Below, piece by piece: positions 8,464 to 16,486 of a stretch of 64,000 nucleotides of DNA. The notes below the pieces were generated by a model. The model ran no database searches, was not told the DNA's origin, and worked only from the letters and a program-made list of their open reading frames with translations. This stretch comes from UBA5336 sp964415675 (GTDB lineage: Bacteria; Pseudomonadota; Alphaproteobacteria; Caulobacterales; Hyphomonadaceae), in NCBI GenBank assembly GCA_964415675.1, contig CAYQBG010000016.1, positions 28,372 through 92,371 of the forward strand, read 5' to 3'. Positions within the stretch are counted from its first letter, which is position 1; every line of letters begins with the position of its first letter. Position numbers and translations under genes: made by a program.

Positions 8464-9534
8464 TCAGCGCCTGAGGCGCGAGCGGAAATCCGATTTGGCC
8501 TGGTCCAGCCGTGACTTGAGTTCAGACCGGACATCGCCGCGCATCTCGCCCAGCACAGCCACCATGTCCGCCCTGGCCTGGGACTGAATCGCTTGCTGCG
8601 CGCTGATCTGGCTCGGCCCGGAGAGACTGAGCCCCTGGGTCTTCTCGATAGCGCCGATCGTCCAGAAATGGGTCGGGTCGGCATAGGACGCCATCGTATC
8701 GAACGGAATGCGCAGATAGCCCTGGTCGGCATAGCCCTCTCCCCAGCTGTTGCGCACAAGCCATGTCCTGGCTGCGCTGTCATAACCCACAATCAGCATG
8801 GCGTGCCCACCATCGGGCCGCTGGGCCCGGTTGGCATCCACCGGCATTGAGCCGGTTTGCGCCGCTTCCTGGTAGTAAGCGCTCGGAAAATAGGCTCCGA
8901 ACACGACAGGCAGGCCGGCGGCGACGGCCTGAAGCGCAGACACGCCAAGCGGCGTCCTCGCATACTGCACGGCCTCATTCATCATGCCGTCAGCGTAAGC
9001 GGCCTCGGTTGGCTTGGTCAGCACCATCGACTTCTCGAACGGCCAAATCCGCTCTTCGCAAGCCCCATAGGCAAGGACAGCCGCCATCACATGGTGGATG
9101 AAGCTGCCGCAATCCTCAGCTTCCATGTCCGACATCCGTCGGGCGTTGTAGTAGACAAACAGGCGCGACAAGTCGATCTTCGGCTGTCGAGCCCGGCGCT
9201 GGTGATATTCCAGCGCCCCGACGATCGCCTGGGCCGTACAGGAATTCGTCGTCAGCTGGTTTTCAACCGGAGAGCAGTGCTCTCGCAGATCTACGCGTTC
9301 TGGCAAGCTGCCCGGGGGCGCGTTGAGAGTCGGAGCTGACACCGGTGTTCTTTCGAACAAACAGCCATTCAACGGATGATCGTTCCAGGTCTCTGTCATG
9401 GGCGTTGTTCCTCGTTCGGCGTTGGGATTGGGCGTTTGCGAATAGCCACACACCCCGCAGGTGGAGCGCAGTGGATCGAGATAGGAACCGCAGATGTAGC
9501 AATCGCGTCCGTGTCGTCCGTCGAGGTCACTCAT
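8464..9534 (-). CDS. Papain-family (C1A-like) cysteine protease with N-terminal zinc ribbon
   Basis: The 356-residue product begins with a zinc-ribbon pattern (Cys12, Cys15, Cys26, Cys29). A papain-like domain follows from about residue 75: oxyanion Gln93 and catalytic Cys99 in NQLTTNSCTAQA, catalytic His244 in GGHAMLIVGYD, and Asn262 with Trp264 in VRNSWGEGY. All catalytic positions are present, so it should be active. There is no signal peptide and no obvious propeptide, pointing to a cytoplasmic protease, which is unusual for papain relatives. The start ATG overlaps the stop of the upstream kinase gene as ATGA, so translation is probably coupled; a GTG two codons earlier also exists. A charged helix ends the protein. 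Confidence 0.88.
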   Translation of the reverse strand: MSDLDGRHGRDCYICGSYLDPLRSTCGVCGYSQTPNPNAERGTTPMTETWNDHPLNGCLFERTPVSAPTLNAPPGSLPERVDLREHCSPVENQLTTNSCTAQAIVGALEYHQRRARQPKIDLSRLFVYYNARRMSDMEAEDCGSFIHHVMAAVLAYGACEERIWPFEKSMVLTKPTEAAYADGMMNEAVQYARTPLGVSALQAVAAGLPVVFGAYFPSAYYQEAAQTGSMPVDANRAQRPDGGHAMLIVGYDSAARTWLVRNSWGEGYADQGYLRIPFDTMASYADPTHFWTIGAIEKTQGLSLSGPSQISAQQAIQSQARADMVAVLGEMRGDVRSELKSRLDQAKSDFRSRLRR

Positions 9535-11144
9535 GGGCACGGCGCCCCCGGCGCGTGATTGGCGTGGTATCTCCCTGCCGTATTCGTCGATCCGTCAGGA
9601 TTGTAAGTGACGTAATCGATGTGGCAGCCGCCATCCCAGCGCAGCTGGAGTTCGAAAGACAGCCCGAAGGCGGGAACGTTGAGACGCCCCCTGGTCGGGC
9701 TTCGCGAGAGTTGGCCGTCCATATTGAAAGGTGTTCCATCCGGTCCCCGGCCGGAGCCGGAGAGGCGGCCATTCTGGTCCACCGATATCGTCGCGCGCGT
9801 GCCCCACTGATCGACCCACGGACCGGAAAGGCTCCTGAATGGATTGGGCGGAGGTGGTGGAGAAGGCTCAGGGGTGTCAGGCAAGTCGTCACCCCTTGTG
9901 GTTCTTCTCGCAGCGACCTCACCATCGAGGTCATCGGGATCTGAGAACTCGCCGCCACCAAACAGACATTCTTCATACGCCGCGCCCATAAGGTGATCAC
10001 AAGGTCCCTGGGGGGGGTAGCTGTCCTCTCCCCATGGTACAGCAGCAACGATGATGGACAGAAGGACGAACCCGCCGGCGCCGGCACCAGCCCAGATCGC
10101 CCATTTGGGCAATCCCGTCCGGAGCGAAGGGCTGTCACCGGAATTGTCGGGTTTGCGCGTGTCGTAGATGGCCATATTCACCGCTGCGACCAGTCGCGCG
10201 CGATAGTCTTCAGCGCTTTGCGGCCGATTGGACGGGCGATTCGACAATCCCTGCTCAATCAGTTGGTCGATCCCCGGCGGAATATCTGACCGGCCGCCGG
10301 ATGGCGGTTGCCAGTGACCCTGGGGCAGCACATCGACCAGCAATTCGTAAAACAGGACCGACAGCGAATAGAGATCCGCCGCTGGCGTCGCCGCATCCGG
10401 ATTCGTGATCTGTTCCGGTGACATATAGCGAGGTGTGCCCAGACCGGTTCCTGTGCCGGTCTGGGTCGCCGCATCCGTGGCTCGGGCGATGCCGAAGTCC
10501 AGAATCCGAAGCGGGGCTTTCTTGTCGTCCGGCTCCCGCAACAGAATAATGTTTTCAGGTTTCAGGTCTCGGTGAATGACGCCGGCCTCATGAGCGGCCG
10601 TCAATCCATCCAGGATTTCGGCGACGATCCGGGCGGCCACGCGCAAGGGCACGTCTTCGCGGGACTGGAGCTTTTCCCGGTGCCAGCTGCGAAGCGAAAC
10701 CCCCTCCACATATTCCATGGAGACATAGGGTTGTTCATTCGAAACACCGACATCGTAGACCGCCACGATATTCGGATGGCGCAGCTTGCGCGTGGTAACG
10801 CCCTCATTGATGAGCCGTCTGAGTGCAGTTTCCCCCGACAGTCTTTCGGGGCGAATGAGCTTCAGGGCCACAGCCTCGCCCGAGATCTCGTCCCTGGCCT
10901 TGTAGACAACGCCCATGCCGCCCTGGCCGACTGTGCCTTCGATAACATAGCGATCGGCGAATGTCGTTCCCGGACCGAGTATCTCGTATGTTGATGCAGC
11001 ATCGTCGGCGGGCGGGCCATCGAACTGCGTTTCAAGGCCACCCAATGTCTGCATGGCAGAGAAGTCTGCGCCCTGCCGGGTGCCGCATTCAGGGCAGAAC
11101 TCTGCATCATCAGGGATTTCCGTGCCGCAGTTCGAGCATGTCAT
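9531..11144 (-). CDS. Zinc-ribbon Ser/Thr protein kinase with one membrane helix and extracytoplasmic domain
   Basis: The 537-residue product starts with a zinc ribbon (Cys3, Cys6, Cys17, Cys20). A Hanks kinase domain spans about 66-320: GQGGMG (73-78), VALK lysine (Lys95), HRDLKPEN (from 191), DFG (216-218) and SPE in place of APE (242-244). It has the full catalytic set. A membrane helix lies near 348-370, then a Pro-rich linker and a C-terminal domain of about 100 residues starting near GPWVDQWG, which looks like a small beta-barrel and sits outside the cytoplasm if the topology is standard. The start at 11144 was chosen because it leads directly into the ribbon and leaves a 13-bp gap after the FHA gene. 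It is the fourth gene of the operon. Confidence 0.9.
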   Translation of the reverse strand: MTCSNCGTEIPDDAEFCPECGTRQGADFSAMQTLGGLETQFDGPPADDAASTYEILGPGTTFADRYVIEGTVGQGGMGVVYKARDEISGEAVALKLIRPERLSGETALRRLINEGVTTRKLRHPNIVAVYDVGVSNEQPYVSMEYVEGVSLRSWHREKLQSREDVPLRVAARIVAEILDGLTAAHEAGVIHRDLKPENIILLREPDDKKAPLRILDFGIARATDAATQTGTGTGLGTPRYMSPEQITNPDAATPAADLYSLSVLFYELLVDVLPQGHWQPPSGGRSDIPPGIDQLIEQGLSNRPSNRPQSAEDYRARLVAAVNMAIYDTRKPDNSGDSPSLRTGLPKWAIWAGAGAGGFVLLSIIVAAVPWGEDSYPPQGPCDHLMGAAYEECLFGGGEFSDPDDLDGEVAARRTTRGDDLPDTPEPSPPPPPNPFRSLSGPWVDQWGTRATISVDQNGRLSGSGRGPDGTPFNMDGQLSRSPTRGRLNVPAFGLSFELQLRWDGGCHIDYVTYNPDGSTNTAGRYHANHAPGAPCP

Positions 11145-11157
11145 GTTCCCGGATCCC

Positions 11158-12279
11158 TCATGATTTCCGTTGGATGGTGATGGTCTCGGCACTGCCGAAA
11201 TGCGCATCAATCGCGATCGTCAGAACCAGGGCCTCCGGCTGCCTGACGAGCGGGCTGATCGTGTCGCCATGGCGAAGAGCCACCGTCTTGCCCCGCCCAT
11301 ATGCATCACCGTTGACCCGCAACCCGTTCGGACTTTCGACGCGCAAGACCAGCCGGTCATTCTCGATATAAAGGTCGAAATGATGTCGGGAGATCTGGGT
11401 CGATCCGGTCTCATCGACGGCGCCATCCACACCATGGACAAGCAGGCGCACATCGTTTGGACCATTGGCCTGCCGGGCGCGGGAACGGCCTATGTTCAAT
11501 GAAGCGCCCTGGCTCAGGATCGGCCCTTCCGCTGGTACCTCTTCCTTATCGAATCCATGCCAGACAATGGGCGTCGACCGCGGGATGCTGAGCTCGCCAG
11601 CCAGGCCGCGCAGACCCGTCTCACGTTCGAACTTCCCCGCACGCTGGAGCGCAAGCGGCATGGGCCCGGATGCTTCATCCCACTTTTCAGGCTGGGAGGC
11701 ATCGACCCGGGTTGGATTGTAAAATGTGAAGCCCGGAGCCATGTCGCCATCGATCTGGATGGTCTGGTTGACAACAGCTGCCGTTTTCGGAGCGGACACT
11801 TCTGCCGTGACGCTGGTCTCGAAGGCAAAACGCTCCTCGCGCCAGCGATAGCGATACCCAACAACAATCAGGAAATCGAACTGATGGACACCGGCTTCTC
11901 CCAGAACGCCCGTCGGCACGCCGATCCTGGATGACGCACCAGGTTCCAGTTTCTCCCAGGCCAGCGGAACGGTCTTGTAATCTCCGCTGCCGCGACGGAC
12001 CTTGACTTCAGACACAAAGAGCGGACGACCTATCGTGGACGCATTCCTCAATATCAGAGGCAGCGACAGGACACCGCCGATCTGTACGCCCCGCATGGCT
12101 GCGGTATCGAGATGCACATCCATAGCGACACAGACCGGGCAGCACCCATGCCTGTCGAGCAAGCCGCCACACTCTTCGAACGCCATGCAGCGGATGATGG
12201 GCTCGCCGCACTCGCCGCAATAGCCGGCATCAGGCTCCAGGGCAGCGCGGTAGCAGCATGGATTGGCGGGAACGCTCAT
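11158..12279 (-). CDS. Zinc-ribbon protein with C-terminal FHA domain
   Basis: The product has 373 residues. The first 50 are cysteine-rich (Cys8, 9, 21, 24, 31, 37, 46, 47, 50), consistent with one or two zinc ribbons. A beta-rich middle region (about 60-160) may be an immunoglobulin-like domain. The C-terminal 115 residues form an FHA domain: IGRSR (262-266), ISRHHFDLYI (from 295), SPNGLRVNG (315-323) and LRHGDTI (334-340). The Gly-Arg, Ser-x-x-His and Asn-Gly positions that read phosphothreonine are kept. It is the natural partner of the kinase encoded just downstream. The gene begins 6 bp after the SPFH gene stops. Confidence 0.88.
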   Translation of the reverse strand: MSVPANPCCYRAALEPDAGYCGECGEPIIRCMAFEECGGLLDRHGCCPVCVAMDVHLDTAAMRGVQIGGVLSLPLILRNASTIGRPLFVSEVKVRRGSGDYKTVPLAWEKLEPGASSRIGVPTGVLGEAGVHQFDFLIVVGYRYRWREERFAFETSVTAEVSAPKTAAVVNQTIQIDGDMAPGFTFYNPTRVDASQPEKWDEASGPMPLALQRAGKFERETGLRGLAGELSIPRSTPIVWHGFDKEEVPAEGPILSQGASLNIGRSRARQANGPNDVRLLVHGVDGAVDETGSTQISRHHFDLYIENDRLVLRVESPNGLRVNGDAYGRGKTVALRHGDTISPLVRQPEALVLTIAIDAHFGSAETITIQRKS

Positions 12280-12285
12280 GACCGG

Positions 12286-13893
12286 TCAGGCCCGCAGCTT
12301 GTTGCCGCAACCGATGCAGAATCGCGCCGTGGCAGAGTTCTGGCGGCCGCACTTGGGACACTCGACACTCTGTGGCGTGGCGTTGTCCGAAGATGTGCCG
12401 GGAGCAGGCCCGCGCCCACCCCCGGCACCGTGCGAGACCCCCACCGCACCTTCCATGCCCATGCCAAACATGGCCCTGGCCTGTTCCTCTGACCGGATCT
12501 GCGCGTCCGTGGCCGCCTGGACCATCTCCCGCATCACCGCCATGGTTTCCTCATTGCCGCTCGCCTTGGACTTGGCCTGTTCGGCAAGCACTCCGGCCAC
12601 ATCGGGAGACAGCCCGGCATTGATGGCAAGGATCTGTTCGGGCGTCATCGTCGCACCGGCTGCCAACTGGGCTACCCGGGCATCGGCCTCGGCTTTCAGC
12701 CGGGCGATCTCCCGGGCATGCCCCGCATCGCCTTCGCGGATCCGGCGGCCCACTTGGGCGTCTTCGCCCTGGTTTTCGATATCTTGCAGCTTCCGGATAT
12801 GCTCAGCGGCCTGTTCCTGGGCGCGGTTCGCGATGTCCTGCTGCGTAAAGGCCTCAAACTGGCCGATTTCTGCTTCGCGTTTCCGAAATTCGATGGATTG
12901 GAAATGGTCGAGATCGGCGATTTCGCGCTCCACCTGGCGCAGCGCTGCCTTGGATTTCGTAAGATCAATGGTTTGCCCGGCCTCGGCGAGTTCGTTTTCG
13001 AACTTGGCCACGCGTTCGGTCTTCAGAACCGTGATCTCGTGCTCAAGCACCTCCAGCTCCTGGCGCCGGGCGGCGGCTTCACGGGCATCAAGCAGTTCAA
13101 TCTCCGAATTCAGCGCCATGCGGGCGAGTTCATCCTCGCTTTCATTGGCCAGCCGGGCGAGGTCCACATCGGCCCTGATCTGTATCTCGCGAGAGTCCGC
13201 AGTCCGCTCGATGTTCCGGCGCAGCAAGGACAGCTCATGGTCCAGCTTGTCCTGCTCTCGTTCGATTTCGGAAATCTTGAGCGCATCGCGTTCAGCCGCA
13301 TTGAGCGCCCATTCCATCGAAACGGCATTCACGATCAGACCGATATTCCCGGCGATGCGCTCAGCCTCGCGCATGACCTCGCCCTGGATGAAATCCTGCA
13401 AGCCCTTGTCCCCGCGAATGTCTTCCGCGTTGATCCGGCCAATAGCCGCCTCGAAGACCCTGTCAGTGAGATGCGGGCGGAACCGGGCCAGAACATCCTC
13501 GCGTGTCAGGAACCCGTTCGGGTTCATCAGGCCCATGACGTTCGCGGGCTTGTCGGGATTGACCTGAAGTTCCAGCGTGCACACGCCTGCTATTTCGACA
13601 TTGTCTTTCGACAGGGCTTTGACAGGTGTCTGCAGGGCGAAGGGCTTCAGGTCGGCCAGCAGGATCTGAATGTGCGTCGATCCGCCGACCACCGATTTCA
13701 AACCGTTCAACAGCCCGCCGATGGAAAAGTGTGCGCCTTTGAAAGCCTGGACCACTTCGCCATTGCGGATGAGCAGGGCCATCTGGTCCGGCGGGGTGGC
13801 AAGGCGCCGTTCAAAGAAGGCCTTCAGGTCCGACTGGCGAACATATTCGGCCAGAAGGCGCGGATCGGAAATTGAAAGCGTTTCGGAAGCCAT
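12286..13893 (-). CDS. SPFH-domain protein with long coiled coil and C-terminal zinc ribbon
   Basis: The 535-residue product has an N-terminal SPFH/band-7-like domain (about 35-200) without a leading membrane helix. A highly charged coiled coil runs from about 200 to 430, rich in Glu, Arg and Ala. A Gly-rich linker leads to a zinc ribbon at the extreme C-terminus (Cys512, 515, 526, 529). This layout recalls YdjI of the Bacillus subtilis ydjFGHI locus, a soluble SPFH protein linked to membrane-stress proteins; that comparison is from general knowledge and not tested. It probably oligomerises into a scaffold. It is the second gene of the operon, 42 bp after the membrane-protein gene. Confidence 0.85.
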   Translation of the reverse strand: MASETLSISDPRLLAEYVRQSDLKAFFERRLATPPDQMALLIRNGEVVQAFKGAHFSIGGLLNGLKSVVGGSTHIQILLADLKPFALQTPVKALSKDNVEIAGVCTLELQVNPDKPANVMGLMNPNGFLTREDVLARFRPHLTDRVFEAAIGRINAEDIRGDKGLQDFIQGEVMREAERIAGNIGLIVNAVSMEWALNAAERDALKISEIEREQDKLDHELSLLRRNIERTADSREIQIRADVDLARLANESEDELARMALNSEIELLDAREAAARRQELEVLEHEITVLKTERVAKFENELAEAGQTIDLTKSKAALRQVEREIADLDHFQSIEFRKREAEIGQFEAFTQQDIANRAQEQAAEHIRKLQDIENQGEDAQVGRRIREGDAGHAREIARLKAEADARVAQLAAGATMTPEQILAINAGLSPDVAGVLAEQAKSKASGNEETMAVMREMVQAATDAQIRSEEQARAMFGMGMEGAVGVSHGAGGGRGPAPGTSSDNATPQSVECPKCGRQNSATARFCIGCGNKLRA

Positions 13894-13935
13894 GTCTTTG
13901 TGTTCCTTCAGATGTCCAGCGGAGGTGGCGGCGCC

Positions 13936-14502
13936 TCAGTCAATGGCCGGCGAGCCAGGCCGCCATTTGCGATCGGCGAAAAAGCGCCAGACGTGGTAAG
14001 CGATCACGATCGAGGCGATCGTGAAGGCGATCGGGTGCTCGCTGATGACGGCGCCGATGCGCTCCAGCGTGCTATACTCGCGCATAAGGCTGCCCATGCG
14101 GCTGACCTGCCAGATCGAGCCGTAAATCATGGTGGCCAGGGTGAAGAGCGACATGAAAAGGCTCATCAGACGGGCAACCGTTCCCGCAAGCCACCACGCC
14201 CCGCGGTCAGCCTTCACGGCTGCGCGCGCCTCGGCGGCTTCCTTTTCCGACAGGTCGCGCTCGAAGGCATCGGCGCGCTTCAGTGCCTCATCCCTTGCCT
14301 TGTGATCGACCGAAAGAAAGTCCGGTGTATCGGCCCTCTTTTTCCGGGCGACCTGCACGGGTGTGAGATTGGAAGCGCTGCGGCGCAAATAGATGAACAC
14401 CGCGATCGACCACCACACCACCGTGATTGTGGCCGTGATCCAGAATGCGATTTCGATCAGTGGCCAGGCCTCTGGCGGAATTTGCTCGGCGATCTCGTTC
14501 AT
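13936..14502 (-). CDS. Three-helix membrane protein of unknown function, first gene of the kinase/protease operon
   Basis: From the ATG at 14502, preceded by gggagg, the product is 188 residues. Hydrophobic helices lie near 14-38, 110-132 and 155-175. Between helix 1 and helix 2 is a charged segment (about 55-98) with KRAD and AFERDLSEKEAAEARAAV, likely a helical cytoplasmic stretch. I do not recognise a family. As the promoter-proximal gene, it may be the membrane anchor for the soluble zinc-ribbon proteins encoded downstream; that is inference. The divergent sigma-factor gene begins 147 bp upstream. Confidence 0.75.
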   Translation of the reverse strand: MNEIAEQIPPEAWPLIEIAFWITATITVVWWSIAVFIYLRRSASNLTPVQVARKKRADTPDFLSVDHKARDEALKRADAFERDLSEKEAAEARAAVKADRGAWWLAGTVARLMSLFMSLFTLATMIYGSIWQVSRMGSLMREYSTLERIGAVISEHPIAFTIASIVIAYHVWRFFADRKWRPGSPAID

Positions 14503-14649
14503 GGTGGCCTCCCGGCGAAATGTCCCGTTCAACCCTAGAGGCGCAGCCGGCCTGCAAACCGGATCACCGGAATTCAGATTTTTTCAAATACACCTGCCAG
14601 CGTGTCGCAAGAAACTTGCATGCACAGGCACATGGCGGTGAGGTAGGGC
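14503..14649. promoter_or_regulatory. Divergent promoter region between the zinc-ribbon operon and the ECF sigma gene
   Basis: All 147 bases separate the two start codons, so both promoters must be here. No strong -35/-10 pair is obvious, which fits recognition by an alternative sigma factor, possibly the neighbouring one. An AT-rich patch (gattttttcaaataca, about 14577-14592) is the most promoter-like part. The sigma gene has the ribosome site ggtgaggtaggg. Confidence 0.45.
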
Positions 14650-15225
14650 ATGGACGAAACTTCGAGGGATGATCCGAAGACGCTGTTCAAACAGTGGCGC
14701 GACGGCGACATCGCCGCGCGCGATACGCTGTTCAACCTGCTCTATTCGGAGCTGGGACAGATTTCCGCAGCCTTGCTGAGAACAGAACGGAACGCCTCGC
14801 TGGCTGCAGGGGACCTGGTCAACGAAGCCGTCATCCGGCTGATACAGCTTGAGCGTATCGACTGGCAGGACAAGGCCCACTTCCTGGCCCTTGCTGCGCG
14901 CGCCATGCGGCGTGTGCTGATTGATCATGCCCGGCGGAAGAATGCTGATCGCCGGCAACACCAGAAGGTGACCCTGGTCACCAATCTGGGTCGCAATGCA
15001 CCGAGGCACCTGGAGCTGGACGCACTCGACAAGGCGCTGATCCGACTGGCGGTCATCGACAAGCAGCGCGCCGAGATTGTCGAGCTGCGTTATTTCGGAG
15101 GTCTGACCCTGGACGAGGTCGCTGACGTCCTTGACATATCACCCGCGACTGTGAAGCGATCATGGCGCGCTGCCCGGGCCTGGCTTCTGGACGCGATGCA
15201 ATCGCCCGGCGGCGCACCTGTCTGA
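14650..15225 (+). CDS. ECF-family RNA polymerase sigma factor (TIGR02999 / Sigma70_ECF type)
   Basis: The 191-residue product has region 2 at about 10-80 (LVNEAVIRLIQL, then FLALAARAMRRVLIDHARRK) and region 4 at about 125-180 (ELRYFGGLTLDEVADVLDIS then TVKRSWRAARAWL). The AARAMRRVL-DHAR signature is typical of the TIGR02999 group, which is usually found beside Ser/Thr kinases and rarely with a classical anti-sigma factor. No anti-sigma gene is seen here. The best candidates for its control are the TPR kinase at 6085 and the zinc-ribbon kinase at 9531. It is transcribed away from the zinc-ribbon operon. Confidence 0.92.
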   Translation: MDETSRDDPKTLFKQWRDGDIAARDTLFNLLYSELGQISAALLRTERNASLAAGDLVNEAVIRLIQLERIDWQDKAHFLALAARAMRRVLIDHARRKNADRRQHQKVTLVTNLGRNAPRHLELDALDKALIRLAVIDKQRAEIVELRYFGGLTLDEVADVLDISPATVKRSWRAARAWLLDAMQSPGGAPV

Positions 15226-15292
15226 AACTGAAACATCGCCGCAGCAGGTCGGAGATTCTCCCGATAGCCGGCGATGAGGCCGTGCAGCCCCG

Positions 15293-16351
15293 TCAGTCGA
15301 GCCTGGCGAGGGTCGTGGTAGCGCGCAGCCGTTCGCTGAGCCGGCCGACCTCCGGCGTCACGTATCTGCCGATCACCGAACGCGCCTTCTCCAGCGCCGG
15401 CTCCGGCGCCATTTCGCCATCCTGCACCATGATGGCGAGGTCGAGAAGCGGGTTGTAGAGCGCCTCGGTCTCGCCCTTTATGCTGATCGCAAAGCGGTCA
15501 TTTTCAGCCTCGATCCTGTTCCATTCTGCGCGTATGCCGGCCCAGAATTCTTCAGTTGCGGCCCAGTAGGACTCGGCGGCTTCCACAGCATAATCGTCGA
15601 ACTTGCGATAGGTGTTCACCCCGACCTCCCGCACGAGTGGCGTCGGCGCATCGTTCAGGACCAGCTTGGTATTGTCCTGCTCGTGCACCCAGCCCCAGGG
15701 CGTGATGACGTGACGGTTGACGGCATCCACGGCGTGGTAGTCATCGCGGGTGGTCATGTCCCGGCGCGGCAGCGGGCGCCATTCTTCTCCCGGCTCCCAT
15801 TCAGCAAGGCCATTCTCATAAGTCCAGCGCGCCACTGCGCCGTAACGCGGGGCGTCATCAACCTGGTAGACGGTCTGCGACCAGGCACCAGCCCGTTCGG
15901 AAACCGGCACCTCGCGCCATTCCCAGGCATTGCCGCCGATGAAGGTCAGCACCCGGGCCGGCTCATACTGCCAGTCCTGGCGCCAATGCTTCACCACGAA
16001 GGGCGAATCCTCCGGGCCGACGACGAGCAGGTGCTGCAGCGAGATGAAATCGCCCCTGTCCTCGATGATACGGACCGATTCATATCCGCCCGAAAGTTTC
16101 GGCGCCTTCACCTCATAGCCTTCGACAAAGGACACGGTCTCGGTGAAGTCGAAGCTCACCTCATAATCGCCCGCCATGGAGAGGATGGCTGCGCGGTCGC
16201 GCTCGAACCGGGCAGCTTCGGCGTTTTCGGCGGTTCTGGCCTGTCCTGTCGCCTTGTCAGCGGCAGTGCCGGGTGGCCCGCTCGCACAGGCGCCCAGAAC
16301 CCACGTGGCGGCAAAGACGGCGGCAAATGCGGCGTGTGTGCGCGGTGTCAT
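15293..16351 (-). CDS. DUF6607-like lipoprotein
   Basis: The 352-residue product has a lipoprotein signal peptide ending in LGAC (Cys22), so it is probably lipid-anchored in the envelope. The body is rich in Trp, Tyr and charged residues (for example KHWRQDWQYEP and WEWREVPV) and resembles the family I know as DUF6607, which has no established biochemical role. It is divergent from a haem/haemoglobin-type TonB receptor, with Fur-like boxes in the shared promoter, so it is probably iron-repressed and involved in haem or iron uptake. The family name is from memory of the sequence pattern and should be confirmed by a profile search. Confidence 0.7.
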   Translation of the reverse strand: MTPRTHAAFAAVFAATWVLGACASGPPGTAADKATGQARTAENAEAARFERDRAAILSMAGDYEVSFDFTETVSFVEGYEVKAPKLSGGYESVRIIEDRGDFISLQHLLVVGPEDSPFVVKHWRQDWQYEPARVLTFIGGNAWEWREVPVSERAGAWSQTVYQVDDAPRYGAVARWTYENGLAEWEPGEEWRPLPRRDMTTRDDYHAVDAVNRHVITPWGWVHEQDNTKLVLNDAPTPLVREVGVNTYRKFDDYAVEAAESYWAATEEFWAGIRAEWNRIEAENDRFAISIKGETEALYNPLLDLAIMVQDGEMAPEPALEKARSVIGRYVTPEVGRLSERLRATTTLARLD

Positions 16352-16393
16352 GTCATGTCCTTCCCAACTGGCTGCGACGTAGCGGTTCTATAA

Positions 16394-16408
16394 CGCGAAC
16401 GATTCTCA
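16394..16408. promoter_or_regulatory. Weak second Fur-like box
   Basis: The sequence cgcgaacGattctca keeps one perfect half (ATTCTCA) of the 7-1-7 Fur inverted repeat, while the other half is degenerate. It lies on the lipoprotein-gene side of the shared promoter, 43 bp from that start codon. Confidence 0.4.
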
Positions 16409-16444
16409 CTTGCAATCTCAAATCCGATCTGCTTGTTCTGCGAA

Positions 16445-16459
16445 TGAGAATGATTATCA
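16445..16459. promoter_or_regulatory. Fur box upstream of the TonB receptor
   Basis: TGAGAATGATTATCA matches the 7-1-7 Fur consensus TGATAATNATTATCA at all but one position. It lies about 28 bp before the receptor start and within the divergent promoter shared with the lipoprotein gene, so iron-loaded Fur should repress both. Confidence 0.8.
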
Positions 16460-16486
16460 ACCTTTGATGCAGAGGGAATGCTCCGA

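Noticed and set aside
12718..13875. 385-codon open frame on the plus strand opposite the SPFH gene
   Set aside because: It is antisense to a gene with clear domains, has no family resemblance and reflects GC-rich codon bias.
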